A DNA stretch of 64,000 nt, from positions 186,001 to 250,000 of the forward strand of contig NZ_AQUO01000003.1 in NCBI RefSeq assembly GCF_000371965.1. The letters are read 5' to 3'. The translations under genes and the position numbers were made by a program. Positions within the stretch are counted from its first letter, which is position 1, and each line of letters begins with the position of its first letter. This DNA is from Paracoccus sp. N5. GTDB taxonomy: Bacteria > Pseudomonadota > Alphaproteobacteria > Rhodobacterales > Rhodobacteraceae. The notes beneath the pieces were generated by a model. The model saw only the letters and a list, made by a program, of their open reading frames with translations. It was not told where the DNA came from and ran no database searches. Shown here piece by piece: positions 42,265 to 51,308 of the stretch.

Positions 42265-43281
42265 ATGGCACGCATGACGATGATCGAGGCCATCCGCGAC
42301 GCGCTGGACGTGGCCATGGGCGCCGACCCGACCGTGGTGGTGTTCGGCGAGGACGTGGGCTATTTCGGCGGCGTCTTCCGCTGCACCGCCGGATTGCAGG
42401 CGAAATACGGCAAGACCCGCTGCTTCGACACGCCGATCAACGAATCCGGCATCGTCGGCGCCGGCATCGGCATGGCCGCCTATGGGCTGAAGCCGGTGGT
42501 CGAGATCCAGTTCGCCGACTACGTCTATCCCGCCTATGACCAGATCGTGTCCGAGGCGGCGCGGCTGCGCTATCGCTCGGCCGGGCAGTTCACCTGCCCG
42601 ATGGTGGTGCGGATGCCGACCGGCGGCGGCATCTTCGGCGGCCAGACCCACAGCCAGAGCCCCGAGGCGCTGTTCACCCATGTCACCGGCCTCAAGACCG
42701 TGGTGCCCTCGAACCCGCAGGACGCCAAGGGGCTGCTGATGTCGGCCATCGCGGATCCCGACCCGGTGATCTTCCTGGAACCGAAGCGGCTCTACAACGG
42801 CCCCTTCGACGGCCATCACGACCGCCCGGTCACCGCCTGGAAGACGCACGAACTGGGCGAGGTGCCCGAGGGGCATTACACCGTGCCGCTGGGCAAGGCC
42901 GTCGTGCGCCGTCCGGGCCAGGCCGCGACGATCCTGACCTATGGCACCATGGTGCATGTCGCGCTGGCGGCAGCGGCCGAGTCGGGCGTCGATGCCGAGG
43001 TGATCGACCTGCGCACCCTCTTGCCCTTGGACATGGAGACCATCGTGGCCTCGGTCAACAAGACCGGCCGCTGCCTGGTGCTGCACGAGGCGACGCTGAC
43101 CTCGGGTTTCGGCGCCGAGCTGGCGGCCCTGGTGCAGGCGGAATGCTTCTGGCATCTCGAGGCGCCGATCCGGCGGGTGGCGGGTTGGGACACGCCCTAT
43201 CCGCATACGCATGAATGGAGCTATTTCCCCGGCCCCGCACGGGTGGCCGAGGCGCTGCGTCAACTGGTCGAGGTGGCCTGA
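42265..43281 (+). CDS. bkdA2: Branched-chain 2-oxoacid dehydrogenase E1 beta subunit
   Basis: 338 residues. Transketolase-type pyrimidine domain with VVVFGEDVGYFGGVFRCTAG, TPINESGIVGAGIGMAAYGL and DYVYPAYDQIVSEAARLRYR, followed by a C-terminal domain with LTYGTMVHVALAAA and EVIDLRTLLPLDMETI. Forms the alpha2beta2 E1 with BkdA1. Confidence 0.95.
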   Translation: MARMTMIEAIRDALDVAMGADPTVVVFGEDVGYFGGVFRCTAGLQAKYGKTRCFDTPINESGIVGAGIGMAAYGLKPVVEIQFADYVYPAYDQIVSEAARLRYRSAGQFTCPMVVRMPTGGGIFGGQTHSQSPEALFTHVTGLKTVVPSNPQDAKGLLMSAIADPDPVIFLEPKRLYNGPFDGHHDRPVTAWKTHELGEVPEGHYTVPLGKAVVRRPGQAATILTYGTMVHVALAAAAESGVDAEVIDLRTLLPLDMETIVASVNKTGRCLVLHEATLTSGFGAELAALVQAECFWHLEAPIRRVAGWDTPYPHTHEWSYFPGPARVAEALRQLVEVA

Positions 43282-43282
43282 C

Positions 43283-44575
43283 ATGGGTATCCACGCAATC
43301 CGCATGCCCGACATCGGCGAAGGCATCGCCGAGGCCGAGATCGCCGAATGGCTGGTCAAGCCCGGCGATGTCCTGCGCGAGGACGACCCGATGGTCGCGG
43401 TCATGACCGACAAGGCGACGGTGGAAATCCCCTCGCCCGTCACCGGCACCGTGGTCTGGCAGGCCGGCGCGCCGGGCGACGTGATCGCCGTCGGCGCCGA
43501 GCTGATCCGGCTGGAGGTGGACGGCCCCGGCAATGTCGCGGGCGACGCCCCGGCCGAAACATCGCGCCAGGCCGAGACCGCGCCCGAAGCCGAACCCGAA
43601 CCCGCGCCGCAACCGGCCGAGGCCCAGCCCGAAGCCGAACCGGAACCCGAGCCGCCGCCCGCCAAGCCCGCGCCCCGCGCCACCACCACCACCGCCGCGC
43701 CGCTGCGCGCCGAGGGCGAAAAGCCCATCGCCTCGCCCTCGGTCCGGGCGCGGGCGCGCGAGGCGGGCGTGGACCTGCGCCTGGTGCGCGGCTCGGGACC
43801 GGCGGGCCGCATCGGGCACGAGGATCTCGACGCCTTCATCGCCTCGGGCGGCTTGCCCGCGCCCTCGGGCCCGCAGCCCGACACCTCGGTCGAGGAGATC
43901 CGCGTTATCGGCCTGCGCCGCAAGATCGCCGAGCGCATGGAGGCTGCCAACCGCGTCCCCCAGATCACCATCGTCGAAGAGGTGGACGCCACGGCGCTGG
44001 AAGACCTGCGCGCCCGCATGAACGCCCATGGCAAGGGCCCCAAGCTGACGCCGCTGGCCTTCATCGCCCGCAGCGTCACCCGCGCCGTGCATGAACAGCC
44101 GATCCTGAACGCGCATTACGACGCCGAGGCCGGGCTGATCCGCCGCTTCGGCGCCGTGCATCTGGGCATCGCCGCGCAGACGCCCTCGGGCCTGATGGTC
44201 CCGGTCGTGCGCCATGCCGAGGCGCTGGACCTGCGCTCCACCGCCGCGGAAATCGCCCGCATCGGCAATGCCGCCAAGGACGGCACGGCGAAACGCGACG
44301 AGCTGACCGGCTCGACCATCACCATCACCTCGCTGGGCCCCCTGGGCGCCATCGCCTCGACCCCGATCCTGAACGTGCCCGAGGTCGCCATCGTCGGCGT
44401 CAACCGCCTGGCGGTGCGGCCATTCTGGAACGGCGCCGCCTTCGAGCCGCGCAAGATGATGAACCTGTCCTGCAGCTTCGACCACCGCGTCGTCGACGGC
44501 TGGGACGCCGCGACCTTCGTGGCGCGGCTGAAAGAGCTGCTGGAGACCCCGGCGCTGATCTTCGTGGAGGGCTGA
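43283..44575 (+). CDS. bkdB: Branched-chain 2-oxoacid dehydrogenase E2 (lipoamide acyltransferase)
   Basis: 430 residues: lipoyl domain at 1-80 with Lys44 in TDKATVEIPSP, a Pro/Glu/Ala-rich linker (about 90-145), the E3/E1-binding domain (SPSVRARAREAGVDLRLVRG to DLDAFI, about 150-190) and the catalytic domain with His401 in SFDHRVVDGWDAA. It transfers the branched acyl group to CoA. One lipoyl domain, as usual for BCKDH. Confidence 0.95.
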   Translation: MGIHAIRMPDIGEGIAEAEIAEWLVKPGDVLREDDPMVAVMTDKATVEIPSPVTGTVVWQAGAPGDVIAVGAELIRLEVDGPGNVAGDAPAETSRQAETAPEAEPEPAPQPAEAQPEAEPEPEPPPAKPAPRATTTTAAPLRAEGEKPIASPSVRARAREAGVDLRLVRGSGPAGRIGHEDLDAFIASGGLPAPSGPQPDTSVEEIRVIGLRRKIAERMEAANRVPQITIVEEVDATALEDLRARMNAHGKGPKLTPLAFIARSVTRAVHEQPILNAHYDAEAGLIRRFGAVHLGIAAQTPSGLMVPVVRHAEALDLRSTAAEIARIGNAAKDGTAKRDELTGSTITITSLGPLGAIASTPILNVPEVAIVGVNRLAVRPFWNGAAFEPRKMMNLSCSFDHRVVDGWDAATFVARLKELLETPALIFVEG

Positions 44576-44578
44576 GCG

Positions 44579-45967
44579 ATGCGCGAGATCCAATGCAGGC
44601 TGCTGGTCATCGGCGCCGGCCCCGGCGGCTATGTCTGCGCCATCCGTGCCGGGCAGTTGGGCGTCGATACCGTCATCGTCGATGCCGAGCCGCCGGGCGG
44701 CACCTGCCTCAACGTCGGCTGCATCCCCTCGAAGGCGCTGATCCACGCGGCCGAGGAGTTTCACCGCATCGCGGCGCTGTCCTCGACGGCCGCGATGGGC
44801 ATTTCGGCCGGCCCGCCGACCCTCGACCTGGCCGCCACCATGGCCTGGAAGGACGGCATCGTCAGCCGCCTGACCGGCGGCGTGGCGACGCTGCTGCGCA
44901 AGGCCAAGGTGCGGCTGGTGACGGGCACGGCGACCATCCGCGACGGCAAGACCGTCGAGGTGGCGACCCCCGAAGGCCCGGTCCGCATCCGCGCCGAGGT
45001 GCTGGTCATCGCCACCGGCTCGGAACCGATCGAGATCCCGTCCCTGCCCTTCGGCGGCAAGGTGATCTCCTCGACCGGGGCGCTGGCCCTGACCGAGGTG
45101 CCGGAACGGCTCGCCGTGGTCGGCGGCGGCTATATCGGGCTGGAGCTCGGCATCGCCTTCGCCAAGCTCGGCGCCGCGGTCACCGTGGTCGAGGCCGGGC
45201 CGCGCATCCTGCCGCAATATGACGCCGAACTGACCGGGCCGGTCGCGCAGCGCCTGACCCGGCTTGGCATCCGCGTGCTGACCGGCGCCCGCGCCGGCGG
45301 CCTCTCGGACAGCGGCGCCCTGCGCGTCGCAGGCAGCGACGGGGCCGAGGAGATCGCCGCCGACAAGGTGCTGGTCACGGTCGGCCGCCGCCCCCGCGCC
45401 ACCGGCGCCGGCATCGACGGGCTGCGCCTGGCCATGGCCGGCCCGTTCCTGAAGATCGACGAGCGCTGCCGCACCTCGATGACCGGCGTGCTGGCCATCG
45501 GCGACGTGACGGGCGAGCCGATGCTGGCGCATCGCGCCATGACCCAGGGCGAGATGGTCGCGGAACTGGTCGCGGGCCAGCCCCGCGCCTGGGACAAGCG
45601 CGCGATCCCGGCGGTCTGCTTCACCGACCCGGAAATCGTCAGCGTGGGCCTTTCCCCGGACGAGCTGCGCAGCCAGGGCCATGAGCCGCTGATCGGCCTC
45701 TTTCCCTTCGCCGCCAACGGCCGGGCGATGACGGCGGATGACGAAACCGGCTTCATCCGCGTCACCGCGCGGCCCGACACGCATGAGGTGCTGGGCATCC
45801 AGGCGGTCGGCGCCGGCGTCGCGGAACTGGCCGGCGGCTTCGCGCTGGCGCTGGAGATGGGCGCGCGGCTCGAAGACATCGCCGGCACCATCCACGCCCA
45901 CCCGACCCGGGGCGAGGCGCTGCACGAGGCCTGCCTGCGCGCGCTTGGCCACGCGCTGCACATCTGA
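44579..45967 (+). CDS. lpdV: Dihydrolipoamide dehydrogenase (E3) of the BCKDH complex
   Basis: 462 residues. FAD motif VIGAGPGGYVCAIRAGQLG, redox disulfide in GGTCLNVGCIPSK (Cys43/Cys48), NAD motif VVGGGYIGLELG, and the C-terminal interface His-Glu in HAHPTRGEALHEA. It reoxidises the lipoyl arm of BkdB with NAD+. Located 3 bp after E2, completing the operon. Confidence 0.95.
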   Translation: MREIQCRLLVIGAGPGGYVCAIRAGQLGVDTVIVDAEPPGGTCLNVGCIPSKALIHAAEEFHRIAALSSTAAMGISAGPPTLDLAATMAWKDGIVSRLTGGVATLLRKAKVRLVTGTATIRDGKTVEVATPEGPVRIRAEVLVIATGSEPIEIPSLPFGGKVISSTGALALTEVPERLAVVGGGYIGLELGIAFAKLGAAVTVVEAGPRILPQYDAELTGPVAQRLTRLGIRVLTGARAGGLSDSGALRVAGSDGAEEIAADKVLVTVGRRPRATGAGIDGLRLAMAGPFLKIDERCRTSMTGVLAIGDVTGEPMLAHRAMTQGEMVAELVAGQPRAWDKRAIPAVCFTDPEIVSVGLSPDELRSQGHEPLIGLFPFAANGRAMTADDETGFIRVTARPDTHEVLGIQAVGAGVAELAGGFALALEMGARLEDIAGTIHAHPTRGEALHEACLRALGHALHI

Positions 45968-46000
45968 AGGGCGGCGCGCCCGGAACCGGGCGCCCGCCTT
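45968..46000 (+). terminator. GC-rich hairpin after the bkd operon
   Basis: GGCGGCGCGCCCGG...CCGGGCGCCCGCC folds into an imperfect stem just after the E3 stop. There is only a short TT tract, so intrinsic termination is possible rather than certain. Confidence 0.45.
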
Positions 46001-46041
46001 GGCGGTTCGGCATCACCGATCACGCGAAGGACAGGCAAGAC

Positions 46042-47553
46042 ATGCAGGAACTGGAACTCACCCCCGGCCGCAACTGCTGGCGGGTCGCCACGGCGCGCTG
46101 CTTTTCGGTCATCGTCGATGGCGCCGATTATTTCCGCGCCCTGCGTGAATCGCTGCTGAAGGCCCGGCGGCTGGTGATCCTGATCGGCTGGGACTTCGAC
46201 TTCGAGATCGAGATGCTGCCCGGCGAAAGCGACGCCGACGGCGACGCGCCCGACGGGATGCCGAACCAGATCGGCCCCTTCCTCGACGCGCTGGTGGACC
46301 GCCGCCCCGGGCTCGACATCTACCTGCTGAAATGGAGCGGCGGGGCGCTGATCGCGCCCGGCGGGCTGTTGCCGGCGGCGCGGATCAAGTTCCTGTCGCC
46401 CGAACAGATCCACCTGGCCTTCGACGGCCGCCACCCGATCGGCGCCTGCCACCACCAGAAGATCGTCGCCATCGACGATTCGCTGGCCTTCTGCGGCGGC
46501 ATCGACGTGACCGACGGACGCTGGGACAGCCGCGACCATACGCCCGGCGACCCCTGCCGCCGGCTGCGCGACGGCGCGGTGGCCCAGCCCTGGCACGACG
46601 CCACCACCGTGCTTTCCGGCCCCGCCGCCGCCGCGCTCAGCCGGCTCGGCCGCGCCCGCTGGGCCCGCGCCAACGATGCCGAGATGGACGAGGATTTCCG
46701 CCCCGGCGCCGACCTGTGGCCCGACAGCATCCCGGTCGGCTTCCACGACGTGCCCATCGCCATCGCCCGCACCCAGCCGCCGGAATCCGACAAGCCCAGC
46801 ATCGCCGAGATCGAGCATCTCTATCTGGACAGCATCGCCGCGGCCCGCGATTGCATCTATCTGGAATCGCAGTATTTCGCCGCCGACAGCATCACCCGCG
46901 CCATCGCCCGCCGCTTGGCCGAGCCCGGCGGCCCCGAGGTGGTCATCGTCAACCCCCGCGCCGCCCAGGGCATGGTCGAGGACGAGGCGATGCATGTCAC
47001 CCGCAGCCGGATGATCCGCCAGCTGCGGGCGCTGGACCGGCACGACCGCTTTCGCATCCTCTACCCGGTGAATGCGGCGGGCGAGGACATCTATGTCCAT
47101 GCCAAGGTCTCGATCGTGGACGACCGGCTCTTGCGCGTCGGCTCCGGCAACATCGACCGCCGCTCGATGGGCTTCGACACCGAATGCGACGTGGCGCTGC
47201 TGGCCGAGGAGGCCGCCGACCGCCGCGCCGTGCGCGCGCTGCGCGACGGGCTGATCGCCGAGCACCTGGGCCGCGACCCGGCCGAGGTCGCGCGCCGCAT
47301 CGATGACACCGGCAGCGTCATCGCCGCCATCCAGCACCTGAACCGCGCCACCGGCCGCCGTCTGCGCCCCATCCGCCCGCGCAAGGAAACCCTGCTCGGC
47401 AGCATCCTGGCCGACACCCGCTTCTTCGACCCGCGCTATCGCCGCAGCGCCCAGGCCCGGCTGGGCATCACCTCGCGCCATGTCATGCTGGGCGGGGCGG
47501 CGCTGGCGGCCGGGCTGTTCCTGTGGTCCAGGACAAGGCCGCGCCGGGACTAG
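46042..47553 (+). CDS. Phospholipase D-like/cardiolipin synthase-like protein
   Basis: 503 residues with two HKD motifs: His138-x-Lys140 in HHQKIVAIDDSLAFCGG and His353-x-Lys355 in HAKVSIVDDRLLRVGSGN. Each is followed by the usual Asp and glycine-rich strand. A single membrane segment lies at the extreme C-terminus (HVMLGGAALAAGLFLWSR). The family includes transphosphatidylases and phospholipases; the C-terminal anchor and lack of N-terminal TM segments differ from ClsA. The 3' end overlaps the convergent LysR gene by 4 bp. Confidence 0.85.
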   Translation: MQELELTPGRNCWRVATARCFSVIVDGADYFRALRESLLKARRLVILIGWDFDFEIEMLPGESDADGDAPDGMPNQIGPFLDALVDRRPGLDIYLLKWSGGALIAPGGLLPAARIKFLSPEQIHLAFDGRHPIGACHHQKIVAIDDSLAFCGGIDVTDGRWDSRDHTPGDPCRRLRDGAVAQPWHDATTVLSGPAAAALSRLGRARWARANDAEMDEDFRPGADLWPDSIPVGFHDVPIAIARTQPPESDKPSIAEIEHLYLDSIAAARDCIYLESQYFAADSITRAIARRLAEPGGPEVVIVNPRAAQGMVEDEAMHVTRSRMIRQLRALDRHDRFRILYPVNAAGEDIYVHAKVSIVDDRLLRVGSGNIDRRSMGFDTECDVALLAEEAADRRAVRALRDGLIAEHLGRDPAEVARRIDDTGSVIAAIQHLNRATGRRLRPIRPRKETLLGSILADTRFFDPRYRRSAQARLGITSRHVMLGGAALAAGLFLWSRTRPRRD

Positions 47554-48434
47554 CCGGCGTCGCGCTCGGCAAAGGCCCAGGCGCGGAACGCCGCCGCATC
47601 CTCGGCCAGCGCCGGCGGCAGCGCCTCGGTGCAAAGCAGGTAATAGTCAAACTGGTCCAGCACCGCCTCGGCCGACAGCTGCACCAGCCGGCCCGAGTCG
47701 AGATCGTCGCGGATCATCGCCAGCGGGCACAGCGCCACCCCCTGCCCGGCCAGCGCGGCGGCGCGCAGCAGGTTGAAATCCTCGAACAGCGGCCCGGGGT
47801 CCTGCGGGTCCAGCCCCGATCCCGCCTGCGCCAGCCATTCCGCCCAGCCCGAGCGGTCGGTGTCGTGCAACAGCCCCGCCGCCTTGATCTCGGCCACCGT
47901 CGGCGCCGCGGGCAGCAGCTGCGGGCTGCACACCGGCACGCAGGCCCCCGACAGAAAGGCCAGCGTCTCGACCCCCGGCAGCTGCGGCGCCCGGTCGGCA
48001 TAGACGAAGGCCAGGTGAGTCGCGCTGAAGTCGATCTCATGCCCGTGCATGGCATAGACCACGCGCAGCGCCACCTCGGGATGGCTTTCGCGGAACCGCG
48101 CCAGCCGCGGGATCAGCCAGCAGATCGCGACTGAGGGGATGGCCGCGATCACCAGCACCCGCTCCTGCCGCGCCTGGGCGATGCGGCGGCAGGCGGCGTC
48201 GATCTCGGCGAAGGACAGGCTCAGCGTCCGCGCAAGCTCTTGTCCTGCCGGCAGAATTCTCGGCCGCGCGCCGGAACGGTCGAACAGCGGCACCCGCAGG
48301 AAATCCTCCAGATGCCGGATCTGGTGGCTGACGGCCGACTGGGTGACGAACAGCGCATCCGCCGCCGCCTTGAAGCTTTTCAACCGCGCCGCCGCCTCGA
48401 AGGCCCGCAGCGCATTCAGCGGAGGCAGCGGCAT
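47550..48434 (-). CDS. LysR family regulator (GcvA-like)
   Basis: 294 residues. The start LPPLNALRAFEAAARLKSFK and the HTH ALFVTQSAVSHQIRHLE are of the GcvA-type LysR subgroup, followed by the effector domain. Divergent from the creatinase gene with a palindromic T-N11-A box between them (48452-48464), so it probably regulates creatine/guanidino-compound catabolism. Confidence 0.9.
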   Translation of the reverse strand: MPLPPLNALRAFEAAARLKSFKAAADALFVTQSAVSHQIRHLEDFLRVPLFDRSGARPRILPAGQELARTLSLSFAEIDAACRRIAQARQERVLVIAAIPSVAICWLIPRLARFRESHPEVALRVVYAMHGHEIDFSATHLAFVYADRAPQLPGVETLAFLSGACVPVCSPQLLPAAPTVAEIKAAGLLHDTDRSGWAEWLAQAGSGLDPQDPGPLFEDFNLLRAAALAGQGVALCPLAMIRDDLDSGRLVQLSAEAVLDQFDYYLLCTEALPPALAEDAAAFRAWAFAERDAG

Positions 48435-48451
48435 CCCGGCCCCTTCCGGCT

Positions 48452-48464
48452 TGAGATTTTCTCA
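48452..48464. promoter_or_regulatory. LysR box (TGAGATTTTCTCA)
   Basis: TGAGA-TTT-TCTCA, a T-N11-A palindrome with 5-bp arms, 17 bp upstream of the LysR gene and 82 bp upstream of creatinase. Position and form are as expected for an autoregulating LysR activator of a divergent gene. Confidence 0.65.
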
Positions 48465-48546
48465 CAGAAAGCATGAAAAACCGTCTTTTGACAAGACCGG
48501 CCCGCAACCCCGATCCTGCTGCCATCCCCAAGGACAGGAGACCCCG

Positions 48547-49776
48547 ATGACCACCCGCGAACGCCTGCAGAACTATGTCGGCAACGGCCGCAAGGCGCAG
48601 CCGACCTTCTCGGCCGCCGAGATGCAGCGCCGCCACGATGCCATCCGCGCCCATATGGCCCAGGCCGGCGTCGATGCGGCGCTGTTCACCAGCTACCACA
48701 ACATCAACTATTACGCCGATTTCCTGTATTGCCAGTTCGGCCGCCGCTACGGCTTCCTGATCGACCACGACCACGCCACCTCGATCAGCGCCGGCATCGA
48801 CGGCGGCCAGCCCTGGCGCCGCACCTTCGGCAACAACCTGACCTATACCGACTGGCAAAAGGACAATTACTTCCACGCCATCCGCCAGATCGTGGGCGGC
48901 GCGAAACGCATCGGTATCGAATTCGACCATGTCAACATCGACCTGCTCGCCCTGCTGAAAGCGGAATTCCCCGGCGTCGAATTCGTCGACATCGCCGCCC
49001 CGGCCATGCGGCTGCGCATGGTGAAATCGGCCGAGGAAATCGCCCATATCACCAAGATGACCCGCATCGCCGACATCGGCGGCGCCGCCTGCGTCGAGGC
49101 CACCGCCGTCGGCACGCCCGAACACGAGGTCGCGCTGCATTCCACCGCCACCATGGTGCGCGAGATCGCCAAGACCTGGCCCGATGCCGAGCTTCTGGAC
49201 ACCTGGACCTGGTTCCAGTCCGGCATCAACACCGACGGCGCGCACAACCCGGTCACCTCGCGCAAGATCGAGGCCGGCGACATCCTGTCCCTGAACTGCT
49301 TCCCGATGGTCGCGGGCTATTACGTCGCGCTGGAGCGCACGCTTTTCGCCGAACATGCCAGCGACGAACACCTGCGGCTGTGGGAAATCAACTGCAAGGT
49401 CCATGACCGCGGCAAGGAGCTGCTGGTGCCCGGCGCGAAATGCGCCGACATCGCCGCCGAGCTGAACGAGATCTATGCCGCCGAAAACCTGCTGCAATAC
49501 CGCAGCTTCGGCTATGGCCACAGCTTCGGCGTGCTCTGCCACTATTACGGCCGCGAGGCCGGGCTGGAGCTGCGCGAGGACTGCGACACCGTGCTGGAAC
49601 CCGGCATGGTCGTGTCGATGGAGCCGATGATCACCATCCCCGACCACCTGCCCGGCGCCGGCGGCTACCGCGAACACGACATCCTGGTGATCGAGGAGAC
49701 CGGCAACCGCAACATCACCGGCTTCCCCTACGGCCCCGAACATCTGATCGTCCGGGGCAAGGCCAAGGCAGCCTGA
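48547..49776 (+). CDS. Creatinase (creatine amidinohydrolase)
   Basis: 409 residues, close in length and sequence to Pseudomonas creatinase (about 403). M24 pita-bread fold with the creatinase-type N-terminal domain (FTSYHNINYYADFLYCQFGR, ISAGIDGGQPWRRTFG). The catalytic His233 lies in FQSGINTDGAHNPVTSR, equivalent to His232 of P. putida creatinase. Also FGYGHSFGVLCHYYGREAG and MEPMITIPDHLPGAGGYREHD. It hydrolyses creatine to sarcosine and urea. An M24 aminopeptidase would need a dinuclear metal ligand set that creatinases lack. A terminator follows. Confidence 0.94.
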   Translation: MTTRERLQNYVGNGRKAQPTFSAAEMQRRHDAIRAHMAQAGVDAALFTSYHNINYYADFLYCQFGRRYGFLIDHDHATSISAGIDGGQPWRRTFGNNLTYTDWQKDNYFHAIRQIVGGAKRIGIEFDHVNIDLLALLKAEFPGVEFVDIAAPAMRLRMVKSAEEIAHITKMTRIADIGGAACVEATAVGTPEHEVALHSTATMVREIAKTWPDAELLDTWTWFQSGINTDGAHNPVTSRKIEAGDILSLNCFPMVAGYYVALERTLFAEHASDEHLRLWEINCKVHDRGKELLVPGAKCADIAAELNEIYAAENLLQYRSFGYGHSFGVLCHYYGREAGLELREDCDTVLEPGMVVSMEPMITIPDHLPGAGGYREHDILVIEETGNRNITGFPYGPEHLIVRGKAKAA

Positions 49777-49782
49777 TCCAGG

Positions 49783-49820
49783 GACCGGCGGGGCCAGAAG
49801 CTCCGCCGGTCTTCGCTTTT
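49783..49820 (+). terminator. Terminator-like hairpin after creatinase
   Basis: 9-bp stem GACCGGCGG / CCGCCGGTC with an 11-nt loop, followed by TTCGCTTTT. It lies 6 bp after the creatinase stop, so the MFS gene may have partly separate transcription. Confidence 0.7.
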
Positions 49821-49908
49821 GCCAGCAGGCAAAAGCCGTCCGGCCGACCGGGAAGGTCGCGCCGTCGACGATGATCGTCACCATCATCGGTTCCCATGGG
49901 AGGAGACC

Positions 49909-51237
49909 ATGACCGCTATGACCATCCCCGCCGCTGCGGGCCCGAACGGCGTGTCCGACGCCCAGGCAAGCCCGGCCGTCCTGCGCAAGGTTCTGACCGC
50001 CAGTTTCATCGGCAATTTCGTCGAATGGTTCGACTATGCCTCCTATGGCTATTTCGCCACCGTGATCGCCGCGGTCTTCTTCCCCGAGATCGCGCCGCAG
50101 GCCGCGCTGCTCGCGACCTTCGCGGTCTTCGCGATCTCCTTCGTCATCCGCCCGATCGGCGGCATCGTCTGGGGCAGCATTGGCGACCGCATCGGCCGCA
50201 AGACCGCGCTCTCCTGGTCGATCCTCATCATGTCCGGGGCAACGACCGTCATCGCGCTTTTGCCGTCCTATCACCAGATCGGCATGCTGGCGCCGGTGCT
50301 GCTGCTGATCGTGCGCATGGTGCAGGGCTTTTCCGCCTCGGGCGAATATGCCGGGGCGACCTCGTTCCTGGCCGAATATGCACCGCCCGCGAAACGCGGC
50401 TTCTACACCAGCATGGTTCCCGCCAGCACGGCCGCCGGGCTGCTGGCCGGATCGCTGATGTCGGCGCTGTTGTTTTCGCAGCTCGAGACCGCGCAGCTGC
50501 ATGGCTGGGGCTGGCGGCTGCCGTTCCTGCTGGCCTTCCCGCTGGGCCTGGTCGGGCTCTATATCCGGCTGAAGCTCGAGGACACGCCGAAGTTCCGCGA
50601 GCTGGAAGCGAAACACCATGTCGAAACGACGCCGGTCAAGGAACTCTTCACCACCTATCGCAGGCCGATCATCCGCGCCTTTGCCGTCACCTGCCTGAAC
50701 GCCGTCGGCTTCTATCTGATCCTCAGCTACATGCCGACCTATCTCATCACCGAGATGGGCATGGAGGAAAGCGCCTCGTTCCTGGCCAACAGCATCGCGC
50801 TCTTTGCCTATATCTTCCTGATCTTCCTGATGGGCATCCTGTCGGACCGCTTCGGGCGCAAGACGGCGCTGATCGCGGCCTCGGTGCTGTTCATCGTCCT
50901 GACCGTGCCGCTGTTCGGCATGCTGGATGGCGCCAGCTTCGCGATGATCGTGCTGATCCAGGTGATTTTCGGCGCGCTGCTGACCGTCAACGACGGCACG
51001 CTGCCCTGCTTCCTGACCGAGATCTTTCCGACCCGGGTGCGCTATTCCGGCTTTGCCTTCAGCTTCAACACCGCCAATGCGCTGTTCGGCGGCACGGCGC
51101 CCTTCGTCGCCACCTGGCTGATCGCGGCCACCGGCAGCAAGACCGCCCCGGCCTGGTATCTGGTCGCAGCCGCCGTCGTGGCGCTGGTCGCCATGCTGGC
51201 CGCGCGCGAGACCGCCGGCAAGCCGCTGCGCGACTGA
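49909..51237 (+). CDS. MFS transporter, metabolite:H+ symporter (ProP/ShiA-like) type
   Basis: 442 residues, about 12 membrane segments. MHS-type features: ASFIGNFVEWFDYASYGYFA at the first helix, GSIGDRIGRKTALSWSI (motif A), RMVQGFSASGEYAGATSFLAEYAPPAKRGF (in two parts) and ILSDRFGRKTAL in the second half. Relatives carry betaine, proline, shikimate or dicarboxylates. Between creatinase and a guanidino-acid ureohydrolase it is a good candidate importer of creatine or a related guanidino compound (inference). ATG 49909 follows GGAGGAGA. Confidence 0.9.
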   Translation: MTAMTIPAAAGPNGVSDAQASPAVLRKVLTASFIGNFVEWFDYASYGYFATVIAAVFFPEIAPQAALLATFAVFAISFVIRPIGGIVWGSIGDRIGRKTALSWSILIMSGATTVIALLPSYHQIGMLAPVLLLIVRMVQGFSASGEYAGATSFLAEYAPPAKRGFYTSMVPASTAAGLLAGSLMSALLFSQLETAQLHGWGWRLPFLLAFPLGLVGLYIRLKLEDTPKFRELEAKHHVETTPVKELFTTYRRPIIRAFAVTCLNAVGFYLILSYMPTYLITEMGMEESASFLANSIALFAYIFLIFLMGILSDRFGRKTALIAASVLFIVLTVPLFGMLDGASFAMIVLIQVIFGALLTVNDGTLPCFLTEIFPTRVRYSGFAFSFNTANALFGGTAPFVATWLIAATGSKTAPAWYLVAAAVVALVAMLAARETAGKPLRD

Positions 51238-51308
51238 CGCACCACGGACGCTTGCCCCGACGCGGGCAGGCGTCCTAGGCTGGGCCGGCAGCCACAGCCG
51301 AGGCCCCC

